From RU20A sp042610495 (lineage in GTDB: Bacteria; Pseudomonadota; Alphaproteobacteria; Rhizobiales; Rhizobiaceae): a stretch of 64,000 bases of DNA. The position numbers and the translations under genes were made by a program. Location: the NCBI RefSeq assembly GCF_042610495.1, contig NZ_JBHGAP010000013.1:62001-126000 (forward strand), written 5' to 3'. The first letter of the stretch is position 1; the number at the start of each line of letters is the position of its first letter. Positions 1 through 9,561 of this stretch are shown here, piece by piece. The notes under the pieces were generated by a model. It was not told where the DNA came from and made no database searches. It worked only from the letters and a program-made list of their open reading frames with translations.

Positions 1-1
1 C

Positions 2-1657
2 TTTGCAGGCCTGCCGGACGTCAGCGGCCGGATCGCGCCCAATACCGCCCTGTGCTTCATCTTCGTCACGTTGATGCTGCTGGTCCGCGCCGTGCGCGGC
101 CACAGTGACTGGTTCCAGACGGTTCTCGGCTTTGCGAGCTTCAACATCTCGGCTGCCGCCTTCATCGGCTACCTCATCTCGCTGAATTCGGCGCATGACT
201 GGATGGTAGGCACGCGGATGGCGCTGCCGACGGCGTTCTCCTTCGTGTCCCTCAGCCTCGCCTTTGTTTTTTACGGCTCGCCGCGGCTCGGCATCTACCG
301 CTCGGTTCTGGGCGGGCTGATGATCATCTGCACCTATCTGATCCTGCTGCTCTTCACCTATTTCGAGCTTTTGAACATCGAAAGCCTCTACATCCTCCCG
401 CCCGGTCTCGAGCACGAAGGGGCCGACAGGCGCTTCGCCCTCTCCGCCCTCGTCATCGTCTCGGGGCTCGTCTTTGCCATCCTGCTCGTCTACGTCTTCC
501 AGACATCGCGCCAGAACCGGCGGATCGCCCGGTCGCTGCGCGAGCACCAGAACCGGCTGTCGGCGGTGGTGGATGCCGCAACCGACAGCATCGTGGTGAT
601 CAACAACCGCGGCGTCATACTCAGCGTCAACCCGGCCTGCACGCGGCTGTTTGGCTACCAGGAAGAGGAGATGGTGGGCCAGAACGTCGCCATGCTGATG
701 CCAGAGACGCATGGCCGCGCGCACGACACCTATCTGCGCAATTACGAGACGACCGGTATAGCCAAGGTCATCGGTCTCGGCCGCGAGGTGGAAGGCCGGC
801 GCAAGGACGGCAGTCTGGTGCCGATCGATGCGTCGGTGGTGCGCATCGACCTTTCCAGCGGCACCATCTACAGCGGCACGCTGCGCGACATCTCCGAGAG
901 ACGGGCGAGCGAGCGGGCGCTGCTGGCGGCCAATGCCGAGCTCGAGGAATTCGCCTACCGCACCTCGCACGACCTGAGGGCGCCGATCGCCTCGGCCATC
1001 GGCATGACGGCGATTGCGCGCGACATGCTGGCACGCAACGAGACGGCCCAGCTGGATGCAACGCTGGCGCGCATGGACGCGGCGTTCGGCCGGCTGGATG
1101 GGCTCTTGCAGAACATCATGGTGCTGACCCGCGCGCGCCTCGTGGCGGAGGACGACGAACCCATCAGGCTCTCAGGCATCGTGCGCGAGACGCTGGAAAA
1201 CCTTAACCATATGGAGGGCTTCCAATCGATTGAATTCGGCGTTGACGTCGATCCAGAATTGACATTCATCAACAAGCCTTCGAGAGTACGCGTGGTGATC
1301 GGCAACCTGCTGTCGAATGCGATCAAGTATCGCGATCGTGACGAGGTGCGATCGACCGTGAGGGTAAGTGCGGCGCGTGCGGGTTCGATGGTGCTGGTCA
1401 CGATCGACGACAACGGCGTCGGCATCAACCCAGACATGCGCGTCAATCTCTTCCGGATGTTCATCCGTCTTGCACCGGCGCTCGCCTTTGGAAGCGGGCT
1501 GGGGCTCTACATCGTCAAGAAGAGCGTCGAGGCGATCGGGGGTAGCGTGGAGTATCAGCCGCGCGAGAAAGGCAGCCGCTTCACGGTTGCGCTGCCGGAC
1601 AACGGATGGGAGGCACGACAGGACGATGAAAATCCGTTCCATTCTGGTCGTCGATGA
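2..1657 (+). CDS. PAS-domain sensor histidine kinase (5' end outside window)
   Basis: The reading frame is open from base 2, so the true start lies left of the window; the TTG at 71 is internal. The N-terminal part has several hydrophobic stretches (bases about 40-530), which indicates a membrane sensor region. A PAS domain follows (about 560-900) and then a HisKA-type H-box, FAYRTSHDLRAPI, with the phospho-accepting His codon at 968-970. The HATPase part has the N-box IGNLLSNAIKY, the G1 box DNGVGI and the G2 box GSGLGLYIVKKS. It should autophosphorylate on His and pass the phosphate to the response regulator whose start overlaps its 3' end by 32 bp. The signal sensed is unknown. Confidence 0.9.
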   Translation, partial: FAGLPDVSGRIAPNTALCFIFVTLMLLVRAVRGHSDWFQTVLGFASFNISAAAFIGYLISLNSAHDWMVGTRMALPTAFSFVSLSLAFVFYGSPRLGIYRSVLGGLMIICTYLILLLFTYFELLNIESLYILPPGLEHEGADRRFALSALVIVSGLVFAILLVYVFQTSRQNRRIARSLREHQNRLSAVVDAATDSIVVINNRGVILSVNPACTRLFGYQEEEMVGQNVAMLMPETHGRAHDTYLRNYETTGIAKVIGLGREVEGRRKDGSLVPIDASVVRIDLSSGTIYSGTLRDISERRASERALLAANAELEEFAYRTSHDLRAPIASAIGMTAIARDMLARNETAQLDATLARMDAAFGRLDGLLQNIMVLTRARLVAEDDEPIRLSGIVRETLENLNHMEGFQSIEFGVDVDPELTFINKPSRVRVVIGNLLSNAIKYRDRDEVRSTVRVSAARAGSMVLVTIDDNGVGINPDMRVNLFRMFIRLAPALAFGSGLGLYIVKKSVEAIGGSVEYQPREKGSRFTVALPDNGWEARQDDENPFHSGRR

Positions 1658-2012
1658 TGATGAGAACGACCAGTTCATCTGCGAATACACGATCAGCCGC
1701 TACGATCCGGGCATCACGGTTCTCAAGGCTTATGACGGCGCTGAAGCGCTGAAACTTTTGCGCACGCAGACGCCGAGCGCGATCATTCTCGACATCAACA
1801 TGCCGATCATGAACGGCTTCGAGTTCCTCGACCACTATGCCAGGGAGTTCCACGTCCACGCACCCGTCGTGGCCATGCTCACGAGCTCTCATCTCGACGC
1901 CGACCGGCAGCGCGCCCTGAAATATCGTTTCGTGCGCAGCTTCTTCCAGAAGCCGCTCAAGCAGGCTGACATCGCCGTCATGGCGGAGCTTCTGGGAGCC
2001 GAGACCCGTTAG
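1626..2012 (+). CDS. Single-domain response regulator (CheY-like)
   Basis: A 128-aa receiver domain with no output domain. The acidic pocket is VVDDDEND, the phospho-acceptor Asp lies in IILDINMP, the conserved Thr/Ser is in MLTSS, and the Lys is in FFQKPL. The start codon ATG at 1626 lies inside the kinase gene, so the pair is probably translationally coupled. The arrangement of a PAS kinase followed by a stand-alone receiver resembles phytochrome/Rcp1-type pairs, in which the receiver acts by protein contact and not by DNA binding. The partner is inferred from gene order. Confidence 0.88.
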   Translation: MKIRSILVVDDDENDQFICEYTISRYDPGITVLKAYDGAEALKLLRTQTPSAIILDINMPIMNGFEFLDHYAREFHVHAPVVAMLTSSHLDADRQRALKYRFVRSFFQKPLKQADIAVMAELLGAETR

Positions 2013-2110
2013 AACGGGATCGGCGCCCGACCACCCTCTCGTCTGACGCGCCCTCCCGTCGATCGCGGTTTCCCGCCGGTCGGACGCGGTTTCGGTGCCG
2101 CTTTCGGCGC

Positions 2111-2911
2111 TCAGATCACCAGAATCGGCGCCTTGCCGCGGACGCGATCGTAGAGGTCGATGATATCCTGGTTGATGAGGCGCACGCAGCCCGACGACAC
2201 GGCCTTGCCGATGGAGCGCCATTCGGGCGAGCCATGCAGGCGGTAGAGCGTATCCTGCCCGTTCTGGAAAATGTAGAGGGCGCGCGCGCCGAGCGGATTG
2301 TTGAGGCCCGGCTGCATGCCGCCATTGGCGGCAGAGTATTTCGCGAGCTCCGGCTGGCGGGCGATCATGCTGTCGGGCGGCGTCCAGCGCGGCCATTTCT
2401 GCTTCCACTGGATCACGCCGCGGCCCGACCAGGCGAAGCCGTCGCGGCCAATGCCGACGCCATAGCGCATGGCGCTGCCGCCGGGCTGGATGAGATAGAG
2501 GAAGCGGTTGGCGGTATCGACGATGATGGTGCCCGGCTGCTCGCCAAAGGGGTCGGCAACTTCCTGCCTGTAGAAGCGCGGGTCGATCTGCTGATAGGGC
2601 ACGGCGGGGATGGGGAAACCGTCATCGACCATCGGGCCATAGATGCCGGCATATTGCGCGGTTGCTGGCGGCAGGCCGGTGTCGGGGGCAACCTCGTCGC
2701 CGACGCGGCCTTCCAGCTCGCGCCCACCGATCACGTCGCGATCGCTGCGATAGCCGGGCGGCGGACCGTAGGGGTCGCGGAACACAGGAGCCGTCTCGTA
2801 GACAAAGCGTTCCGTGGTCGTCGATACGCAGCCTGCAAGGCCGAGGGAGGCGGCGGCGAGGCCGGAGAGGCGGAGAAAATTCCGCCTGGAAGTCTCAGAT
2901 GTCAGGGTCAT
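2111..2911 (-). CDS. L,D-transpeptidase (YkuD domain), Tat/lipoprotein signal
   Basis: A 266-aa protein. The N-terminus has a twin-arginine motif (SRRNFLRLSG) followed by the lipobox LAGC, so it is predicted to be exported and possibly lipid-anchored. The C-terminal half is a YkuD/ErfK catalytic domain ending with His226 and the signature SSGCVR (nucleophile Cys242). Such enzymes form 3-3 peptidoglycan cross-links or attach outer-membrane proteins to peptidoglycan, which is common in Rhizobiales. It converges on the response regulator gene and is transcribed from the 2912-3266 gap. Confidence 0.9.
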   Translation of the reverse strand: MTLTSETSRRNFLRLSGLAAASLGLAGCVSTTTERFVYETAPVFRDPYGPPPGYRSDRDVIGGRELEGRVGDEVAPDTGLPPATAQYAGIYGPMVDDGFPIPAVPYQQIDPRFYRQEVADPFGEQPGTIIVDTANRFLYLIQPGGSAMRYGVGIGRDGFAWSGRGVIQWKQKWPRWTPPDSMIARQPELAKYSAANGGMQPGLNNPLGARALYIFQNGQDTLYRLHGSPEWRSIGKAVSSGCVRLINQDIIDLYDRVRGKAPILVI

Positions 2912-3266
2912 GAGGGCATCGGGTCCGATAAGCAGTGCGGTGCGGCCGGCGCCGTCGGGACGGCGCTTTCAGCGAGCACCGGGCCGGGCGGCCGCAGAGG
3001 GGTTCCAACACGTCACTCACGGCCTGCCGGACGGGCGGGTGGCAGGGGCATCGAGAATGACGCGCGGCGTTAGAATGCGCAACGACAGCCATTGTTCCAC
3101 ATATTGGGCCGAACTTTGGCGAGGCTGGCTTTCGCGGGGCTGACCGCCGGGCGCAAGGAGGCACGCCTGCCACCGCGCGCGGTGCGGTGTGGGCAGTTCG
3201 GACACGGGCAACCGGCCACGGCAGTGGCAATCGCGGGGGCCGGGGCTGCGGTTGGGCCGGCTCCGC
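2912..3266. other. Intergenic region without a convincing gene
   Basis: This is 355 bp between the start of the L,D-transpeptidase gene and the end of the GGDEF-EAL gene, both on the minus strand. The GC-rich open frames here are random-looking (Pro/Arg/Ala rich, no family resemblance). It must hold the L,D-transpeptidase promoter and the end of the upstream transcript, but I see no clear -35/-10 pair or hairpin-plus-T terminator. Confidence 0.5.
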
Positions 3267-5564
3267 TCAGCCCTGCTGTTGCATGGCGGCAAGGCGCCCG
3301 GCCAGGGCCTCGGCGGCCATGGGGCGACCGACGAGATATCCCTGGATCTGCTGGCAGCCGATCCGGCGCAGGAAGGCCAGTTGCTCTTCTGTCTCCACGC
3401 CTTCGGCGATCACGTTGATCTCCAGGGCATGGGCGAGCGATACGATGGCCGATGCGATCGCCTCGGCATCGGCGTCGCCGGGAATGTCGCTGATGAAGGA
3501 CCGGTCAATCTTCAGGCGATCGACGGGGAAGCGTTTCAGGGCCGCGAGGCTGGAATAGCCGGTTCCGAAATCGTCGATGGCGAGCCGGACGCCAAGCTCC
3601 TCGAGCGCGCACATGGTGTCGATGGCGCCCGTCACGTCCTGCATGATCAGGCTTTCGGTCAGTTCCAGCTCGAGGTGTGAGGCATCGAGACCCGTCTCGC
3701 CGAGCACTTCGGCGACGCGCAGCACCCAGTCGGGCGCGGCAAATTGCGGTGCGGAGACGTTGACGGCAATCGTGATCGGCCGCAGGCCGGCGGACTGCCA
3801 CGCCTTGTTCTGGCGGCAGGCCTCCACCAGCACCCATTCTCCGAGTTCGCAGATCAGCCCTGCCTCCTCGGCCAGCGGTATGAATTCGGAGGGCGGCACG
3901 ACCCCGTGCTCGGGGTGACGCCAGCGCACGAGCGCTTCTGCGGCCTTGATGGCACCGGTCTCCAGGCAAATCTGTGGCTGGTACTCAAGGAACAACTGGT
4001 CTGTTTCGAGCGCCTTGCGCAGCTCTTCGCGCCGCGACAGGCGCGTCAGGGTGCGCGCATCGATCTCCTGCGTGAAGAGCTGGAGATTGTTGCGGCCCCT
4101 TTCCTTGGCGCGGTACATGGCGACGTCGGCATTGGCGAGCAGTTCGTCTGCGGTGTGGCCGTGTTGGGGATAGCAGGCAACACCCATACTGCAGGTGACC
4201 TGAAGCGTCCGGCCTTCGAGCGTGACGGGCGCGGACATGGCCACCCGGATCGCCTCCAGCCTGACAGCAGCAGCCCCCGGCTCTCCATGGAGATCGGTCA
4301 GAACGATGATGAACTCGTCGCCACCAAGCCGGACCACGAGGTCATTGGCGTGCAGGCGCGCCTGAGCGCGGCTTGCGATGGTGCGCAGCAGCACGTCCCC
4401 CGCCTTGTGGCCGAGGCTGTCGTTGATCATCTTGAAATTGTCGATGTCGAGGAAGGCACAGGCCACCATCGTGCCATTGGCCGCAGCCTGTTCCAGCACG
4501 CTGCCGATACGGTCGTCGAAGAACTGGCGGTTGGCGAGCCCCGTCAGGGGATCGTGCATCGCCATATGGCGGATCTTGTCCTCGGTCCGCTTGCGCATCA
4601 GCGCCATACCCGCGAGGTTTGCCGCAAAGGTCATGAGCTCGACCTGCCGACGATCGGGCAGGCCGGCGGAAGGCGAATACAGCGCGAAGGTGCCCAGCAC
4701 CTCGCCATGATGCGAGCGCATGGGCATGGACCAGCAGGCCCGGAAACCGAAAGTCAGCGGCAGGAAGCGAAACTCCTCCCACAGCGGATCGGTCAGCGCA
4801 TCCGCCACGAAGATCGGCTCGCCACAATAGGCCGCCGTGCCGCAACTGCCGACCTTCGGACCGATCTCCACGCCATCGATCGAACGGACATAGTCGGGAT
4901 GCAGTCCCGCATGCGGGCCCACGACCAGGTGCTGGCCATCCGGCGACAGAAAGAGGACCGAGGGAATGAATGTCGGGCAATGCTCGCTGAAAAAGTCGAA
5001 GAGGGCGGTAAACATCGCATCCAGCGACCCGCCCTTGGCGACCATCTCGAGAAGGGTCGCCTGCCCCAGCAACTGGCGTTCCGCACGCTTGCGGGTGGTG
5101 ATGTCGCGGGCGATGCCGACAAGGCCCACCACCTCGCCGTCGGGCGCGCGGATCGGGGCGCGCGAAACGGTCAGCCAGCGGGCCTTGCCCTTGTGCACGA
5201 TGGCGGGCTCTTCGCTGTCGAGACTGCTGATGCCGCGCTCCATCAGATCCTGTTCGAGCGCGAAGATCATGTCGGAGACGGTGCCGGGAAACAGCTCGGG
5301 ATCGGTCTTGCCGATGATGTTTTCCGGGCGTCCGCCGCCGGCATCCTCGATGGTCACGCGGTTGCCGTAGAGAATGCGGCCCTGACGGTCCTTGGCGAAA
5401 ATGTAGTCCGGAAACTGGTCCAGCATCGTTTCGAGCAACTGCTGGCGAACGGTGCCGAGCTGCGCCTTTTCCGCCGGGTCGACGGCCGGCGCGCGCTCGG
5501 CCTGCGGAGAGGCAGACCGGGTGGGCGAGTGCTTCACCGGTTTCTTCGTCATAAGCGGTCCCAT
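3267..5564 (-). CDS. PAS-GAF-GGDEF-EAL cyclic-di-GMP turnover protein
   Basis: A 765-aa cytoplasmic protein with no membrane segment. It has a PAS domain (about 45-165), a GAF domain (about 180-325), a GGDEF domain with intact RLGGDEF (GGDEF at 414-418), and a C-terminal EAL domain (about 510-755). The EAL part keeps EALVRWRHP, ELTES, IDDFGTGYSS, KIDRSF, AEGVE and QGYLVGRP. Both active sites look intact, so it may act as a bifunctional diguanylate cyclase/phosphodiesterase controlled by its sensor domains. An alternative start four codons downstream (MTKKP) is equally possible. Confidence 0.92.
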   Translation of the reverse strand: MGPLMTKKPVKHSPTRSASPQAERAPAVDPAEKAQLGTVRQQLLETMLDQFPDYIFAKDRQGRILYGNRVTIEDAGGGRPENIIGKTDPELFPGTVSDMIFALEQDLMERGISSLDSEEPAIVHKGKARWLTVSRAPIRAPDGEVVGLVGIARDITTRKRAERQLLGQATLLEMVAKGGSLDAMFTALFDFFSEHCPTFIPSVLFLSPDGQHLVVGPHAGLHPDYVRSIDGVEIGPKVGSCGTAAYCGEPIFVADALTDPLWEEFRFLPLTFGFRACWSMPMRSHHGEVLGTFALYSPSAGLPDRRQVELMTFAANLAGMALMRKRTEDKIRHMAMHDPLTGLANRQFFDDRIGSVLEQAAANGTMVACAFLDIDNFKMINDSLGHKAGDVLLRTIASRAQARLHANDLVVRLGGDEFIIVLTDLHGEPGAAAVRLEAIRVAMSAPVTLEGRTLQVTCSMGVACYPQHGHTADELLANADVAMYRAKERGRNNLQLFTQEIDARTLTRLSRREELRKALETDQLFLEYQPQICLETGAIKAAEALVRWRHPEHGVVPPSEFIPLAEEAGLICELGEWVLVEACRQNKAWQSAGLRPITIAVNVSAPQFAAPDWVLRVAEVLGETGLDASHLELELTESLIMQDVTGAIDTMCALEELGVRLAIDDFGTGYSSLAALKRFPVDRLKIDRSFISDIPGDADAEAIASAIVSLAHALEINVIAEGVETEEQLAFLRRIGCQQIQGYLVGRPMAAEALAGRLAAMQQQG

Positions 5565-5686
5565 TTTACATCCATTCCGGGAAACGGTGCCGCATGTCCC
5601 AGGCCGGCGACTTTCGTTGACGTTGACGTCGACGATAGCGAGAATGTGTTACCCATGACTGAACCCTCCGTAGAGAAATCCGATCC

Positions 5687-7054
5687 ATGCGCGATCATCA
5701 AGCCGCCAGACTGCTGCGGCGTCAGGCACTGAAATGTCTTCTCGGCTTGTCCGTCGCCGGGCTGGCGAGCCCTTTGCGCGGCCAGGCACAGACGCCGAAT
5801 GGCCTGCGGGGCGGGCTCGATGCGGGCGCGGCCGGCATTCGCCCTGCTTCCAGCGAGGATCAGGGACCGGCGATCGAGGCGCTTCTGCGTGCCGCGGTCC
5901 GGCGCGGCGAACCGGTCTACCTGCCTCCCGGCCTCTACCGCGTGCGGCGGCTTGGCCTTCCCGACGGGGCCATCCTCACGGGTGCGGGCGAGGCAAGCCG
6001 CATCGTCGCAGCCGGAGACGGGCCGGCCATCCAGGCCGAAGGGGTCAAGCGGATGACGCTTGCCGGGCTTTCCATCCGGGCAGAGGGCGTCGCCGCCAAA
6101 GGCGTGGTGCGCCTGACAGGCGTCAGGACGGCACAGATTTCCGGTTGCAGCATCGAGGGGGGATCCGGGCACGGGCTGGCGCTGGAAAGCTCGGGCGGGC
6201 GGATCGACGCCAACACCATCACCCGGTCCGGCGGCGCCGGGATCTACGCGGTCGACAGCACCGGCCTTTCCATCACGGGCAACACGGTCAGCGATTGCGG
6301 CAATGGCGGCATCCTCGTGCATCGCTTCGCGCACGGCGACGACGGCACGCTGATCAGCGGCAACCGGGTGGCGCGCATCGCCGCGACCGACGGCGGCACC
6401 GGGCAGAACGGCAATGGCATCAATGTCTATCAGGCACACCAGGTGAACATCACCGGCAACCATGTCAGCGACTGCGCCTTGTCCGCCATCCGCTCCAACG
6501 GGGGCTCGGGCGTCATCATCTCCGCCAATCAGTGCCTTCGGAGCGGCGAGACCGCCATCTACAGCGAGTTTTCCTTCACCGGCGCCGTCATCGCCGACAA
6601 TCAGATCGACGGCGCGGCGAACGGCATTCTCGTCGTCAACCTCGACGAGGGCGGCCGGCTCGCCACCGTCGCCGGCAATGTGATCCGCAATCTGACGACG
6701 CGTGGCCCCTATCTGCACGAGGGTGCGGGCTTCGGCATCGGCATTGCCGTCGAGGCGGATACGGCCGTGACCGGCAATGTGATCGAAGGGGCGCCGAAGT
6801 GGGGCATCATGCTCGGCTGGGGGCCGTTCCAGCGAGATCTGGCGGTGACCGGAAACGTGGTGCGGGAGGCCGGCACGGCGATTGCCGTTTCGGTCGTCGA
6901 GGGCGTCGGTGCGGCGCTTATCGCCAGCAACATCCTCTCCGGCCGGGACGCCGCCATCCGCGGCTATCGCTGGAACGAGGCGGCGACCGGCGAACTCATC
7001 GACGGGGCGGAGAGCCTGCCCATGTTGACGGTGACCGGCAACCGGCGGGGGTGA
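5687..7054 (+). CDS. Tat-exported repeat protein, TIGR03808-like (right-handed beta-helix)
   Basis: A 455-aa protein with an N-terminal Arg-rich signal (LLRRQALKCLLGLSVAGLA) consistent with Tat export. The remainder is a run of short repeats of the form ITGNxVSDCxxxGI and ISANQ, typical of right-handed parallel beta-helix (pectate-lyase-like) folds. It matches what I know of the TIGR03808 family of alphaproteobacterial twin-arginine-translocated repetitive proteins, whose function is not established. It diverges from the GGDEF-EAL gene; the 122-bp gap between them holds both promoters. Confidence 0.85.
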   Translation: MRDHQAARLLRRQALKCLLGLSVAGLASPLRGQAQTPNGLRGGLDAGAAGIRPASSEDQGPAIEALLRAAVRRGEPVYLPPGLYRVRRLGLPDGAILTGAGEASRIVAAGDGPAIQAEGVKRMTLAGLSIRAEGVAAKGVVRLTGVRTAQISGCSIEGGSGHGLALESSGGRIDANTITRSGGAGIYAVDSTGLSITGNTVSDCGNGGILVHRFAHGDDGTLISGNRVARIAATDGGTGQNGNGINVYQAHQVNITGNHVSDCALSAIRSNGGSGVIISANQCLRSGETAIYSEFSFTGAVIADNQIDGAANGILVVNLDEGGRLATVAGNVIRNLTTRGPYLHEGAGFGIGIAVEADTAVTGNVIEGAPKWGIMLGWGPFQRDLAVTGNVVREAGTAIAVSVVEGVGAALIASNILSGRDAAIRGYRWNEAATGELIDGAESLPMLTVTGNRRG

Positions 7055-7213
7055 GCCTGGCCGGGCCTTGCGTCTGATGCTCTGCCATCCCGTCTTTTCA
7101 TGCCATCCTTCTGGCTCAAGCCTGTGCGGCGAAGCGACGGCGCTCTATTTTCCGTCTCGGGCCGGAAGCCGAGGACCGGCACCCAGGCAAAGCCCAAGCA
7201 AGAGGATAAGCCC

Positions 7214-7882
7214 ATGACCACGCTTTACGGCGTCTACGCCTCCCGCGCCTCACGCGCCTACTGGATGGCGCTTGAACTCGACATTGCCTTCGAGAGCGTG
7301 CCGGTGATCCAGGCGCGGCGACTTCCGGCCGGCGAGGCGCCGGAGGCCGCGGAAACGCCACTCAACACGCGATCGCCCGCTTACCTCGCCATCAACCCCA
7401 TGGGGCAGATCCCGGCGCTGCTCGATGGCGATCTGCTGATGACGGAATCGCTGGCGATCCCGCTGTATCTCGCCCGCAAGCATGGCGGGCCGCTTGCCCC
7501 CGCCGATCTCATGGAAGAGGCGCAGATGCTGAACTGGACGCTGTTTGCCGCAACGGCTGTGGAGCCGCACAGCGTCGCGATCGTGCTCACCTACGACCGG
7601 GGCGAGGAGACAAGCGAAGCGGGCATGGAGACGATCGCGCGGGCGGAATCGGCCCTCTTCCCCGCCTTCGGCGTCATCGACCGGCACCTCGTCGATAGCC
7701 CCTACCTCGTCGGCGACCGCTTCACGGCGGCGGACCTCAACCTTGCCGAAGTGCTGCGCTACGCCCAGCGCCGCGCCGCCCTCTTCGACGGCGCGCCGGC
7801 GCTCAAAGACTGGCTTGCCCGCTGCCAGTCGCGCCCCGCCTATCGCGAGATGATGGCAAGGCGGACGGCCGAACTCGGGTAA
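7214..7882 (+). CDS. Glutathione S-transferase family protein
   Basis: A 222-aa protein. The N-terminal thioredoxin-like domain begins MTTLYGVYASRASRAYW and includes the cis-Pro region GQIPALLDGD and the glutathione-contact MTESLAI. The C-terminal helical domain ends with the N-capping motif GDRFTAADLNLAEVL. The start at 7214 is preceded by AGAGGA; the in-frame ORF opens further upstream, but that extension has no family resemblance. The substrate cannot be told. It may detoxify electrophiles or act in catabolism. Confidence 0.88.
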   Translation: MTTLYGVYASRASRAYWMALELDIAFESVPVIQARRLPAGEAPEAAETPLNTRSPAYLAINPMGQIPALLDGDLLMTESLAIPLYLARKHGGPLAPADLMEEAQMLNWTLFAATAVEPHSVAIVLTYDRGEETSEAGMETIARAESALFPAFGVIDRHLVDSPYLVGDRFTAADLNLAEVLRYAQRRAALFDGAPALKDWLARCQSRPAYREMMARRTAELG

Positions 7883-7900
7883 GGGTGGCGGCTGCCGGGA

Positions 7901-9115
7901 TCAGACGGCGTGGCGACGGGCGACACGGGCCAGACGCCGGGCGATCCTCCGGGGATCGCCGATGGACAGGAACACGATCTGCAGCATGGCGCGCGCGGCG
8001 AGTGACGGGGCGCCGATGGTCCGCGCATTTGCGCCGAGGCGACGCAGCAGACGCGAGGGCTGGCGTGCCGTCAGCGCAGCCGCGAGCGCTGCGCGCGCCT
8101 CAGCCTTTCGTCCCAGGTGATGAAACGTCATGTGGGAATCGACCCCCACGGCAGCCGGATCCGCCCCCTTGGCGAGGGCCGCCTCGAAAAGGGACGCCGC
8201 CTTCCCGGCATTGCCATGGATTGCCTCCAGCCCCGCGAAATAATGGAGTTCCTGGGCCGTGAGACGGGCTTGGTCGGTGGCCGCGAAGCCCGCGCGCAGA
8301 AGAAGGTTCCGGCGCAGGGACGGTCGTTCGTCACCCCGGAATGCCGGGCGAGAGGCTTCCGGCAAGCCGCGAGACGCCGCCAGACGCGCGAGCAACTGCA
8401 CGGTGGCGGCCCGGAAACGACCGTCGAAGAAGGGATGGGCGACCATCAGCCCCCGATCATCCTCGAGGGGCAGAACCCGGTCGCACAGGGAGCGCGACAG
8501 GGCGAGAACGGTCAGCCGCCGGCCTTCGATCTCGATTTCGCCGATGGCGCCTTCGTGGCCGCCGATTGTGTGCGGGCGCCACGCAATATCGAGGTCGCGC
8601 AGGAGGTAATTGATGGCGTTCTGGTCGTCCGTGTAGCGCCGCGTCTCCGCCAGCCATCGCTGCGCGAAGGCCGACAGCCGGGCCCCGCCGCGCGCGGCAA
8701 AGAGGCCGGGACAGAGCGTGAATCCCCATTGCGCGCCGATATCGGCGGGATGGCCGTAGTCCATCGAGAACGCCAGGTCGAATGGCCGTTCAGCGAGAAG
8801 GCTGGCGATGTCCTTCAGCCAGAAGGCATCCAGATCGGAATGGACGACCAGACCATCCGTGCCCAGCATTTCGTCCAGAAGAAGCGTCAGCCGGCGAATC
8901 CAGAAGAGACCGCGGTTTGCGACCGGACCCACCGCCGGCGGCGCAAGGACCGGCCGGCATCGCGGATCGGCCGATGCCTCCGCAAAGGCCGGCTCGTCCA
9001 TGGCAATGACAGCAGGCTGGACAGGCATGTGGGCCGATGAGACGTCCAGCCAAAGGCGGAGCAAATCGACATAATCCCGGCTGACAAAGGTAACAATGCG
9101 CATGTCTGCTCTCAC
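7901..9115 (-). CDS. Nucleotide-diphospho-sugar transferase-like protein with C-terminal repeat region
   Basis: A 404-aa protein. The N-terminal half resembles the glycosyltransferase family PF03407: RIVTFVSRDYVDLLRLWL at the start, GLVVHSDLDAFWLKD with a DxD-type metal site, and DDQNAINYLL. The C-terminal third is Ala/Arg-rich and helical with TPR-like content (HYFAGLEAIHGNAGKAASLF). The GTG start at 9115 overlaps the stop of the upstream small ORF (GTGA), and an ATG four codons in (9103) is an alternative. The acceptor is unknown; surface polysaccharide modification is a reasonable guess. Confidence 0.7.
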   Translation of the reverse strand: MRADMRIVTFVSRDYVDLLRLWLDVSSAHMPVQPAVIAMDEPAFAEASADPRCRPVLAPPAVGPVANRGLFWIRRLTLLLDEMLGTDGLVVHSDLDAFWLKDIASLLAERPFDLAFSMDYGHPADIGAQWGFTLCPGLFAARGGARLSAFAQRWLAETRRYTDDQNAINYLLRDLDIAWRPHTIGGHEGAIGEIEIEGRRLTVLALSRSLCDRVLPLEDDRGLMVAHPFFDGRFRAATVQLLARLAASRGLPEASRPAFRGDERPSLRRNLLLRAGFAATDQARLTAQELHYFAGLEAIHGNAGKAASLFEAALAKGADPAAVGVDSHMTFHHLGRKAEARAALAAALTARQPSRLLRRLGANARTIGAPSLAARAMLQIVFLSIGDPRRIARRLARVARRHAV

Positions 9116-9432
9116 GACGGCAGGCGATAGCGGCCGAAGCGCTTGCCGAGACTTCGCTGCTGCCGGTTGATTTTTTGAAGCACGGCTACCCCTTGATTGT
9201 CCAGCCGCGCGAGATCAGGGCGGAGCGACGGCCACCTTTTTCGGGAAACCACACGGTTTACGGGCATGTCCACGCGCTCCCGCCGCTCGCCATGGCGGGC
9301 GCGGAAGCATCCGGCGGGGCGGACGACACGCCGATCCGTGCGCCGGTCGTCGTGCAGGCATGGTATGGCGCCGATGTTGGACAGACGCGTCCACATCAGA
9401 TCCTGCATAGCCGGCATGGTCTGCTCGCGCAT
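9112..9432 (-). CDS. Hypothetical small protein (uncertain)
   Basis: A 106-codon frame directly upstream of the glycosyltransferase-like gene, with a GTGA stop/start overlap that would fit translational coupling. The product is Arg-rich and basic, with no family I recognise, no signal peptide and no membrane segment. The overlap is the only positive evidence. If the downstream gene starts at the ATG at 9103, this could be non-coding. Confidence 0.35.
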   Translation of the reverse strand: MREQTMPAMQDLMWTRLSNIGAIPCLHDDRRTDRRVVRPAGCFRARHGERRERVDMPVNRVVSRKRWPSLRPDLARLDNQGVAVLQKINRQQRSLGKRFGRYRLPS

Positions 9433-9561
9433 GGCATTGTCCCGTCACGTTTCTTCGATCCCGCTTATCAAGCTTGTCTTTCGGTAGCAATTGCGAATGA
9501 TCGATGATGACGAGACTGTCGTTTGCGTTTGACGCCGATGGCCTTTCCCCCTGCGTGATGT

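Noticed and set aside
3744..5732. 662-codon plus-strand ORF
   Set aside because: It is antisense to the GGDEF-EAL gene, whose domains are unmistakable.
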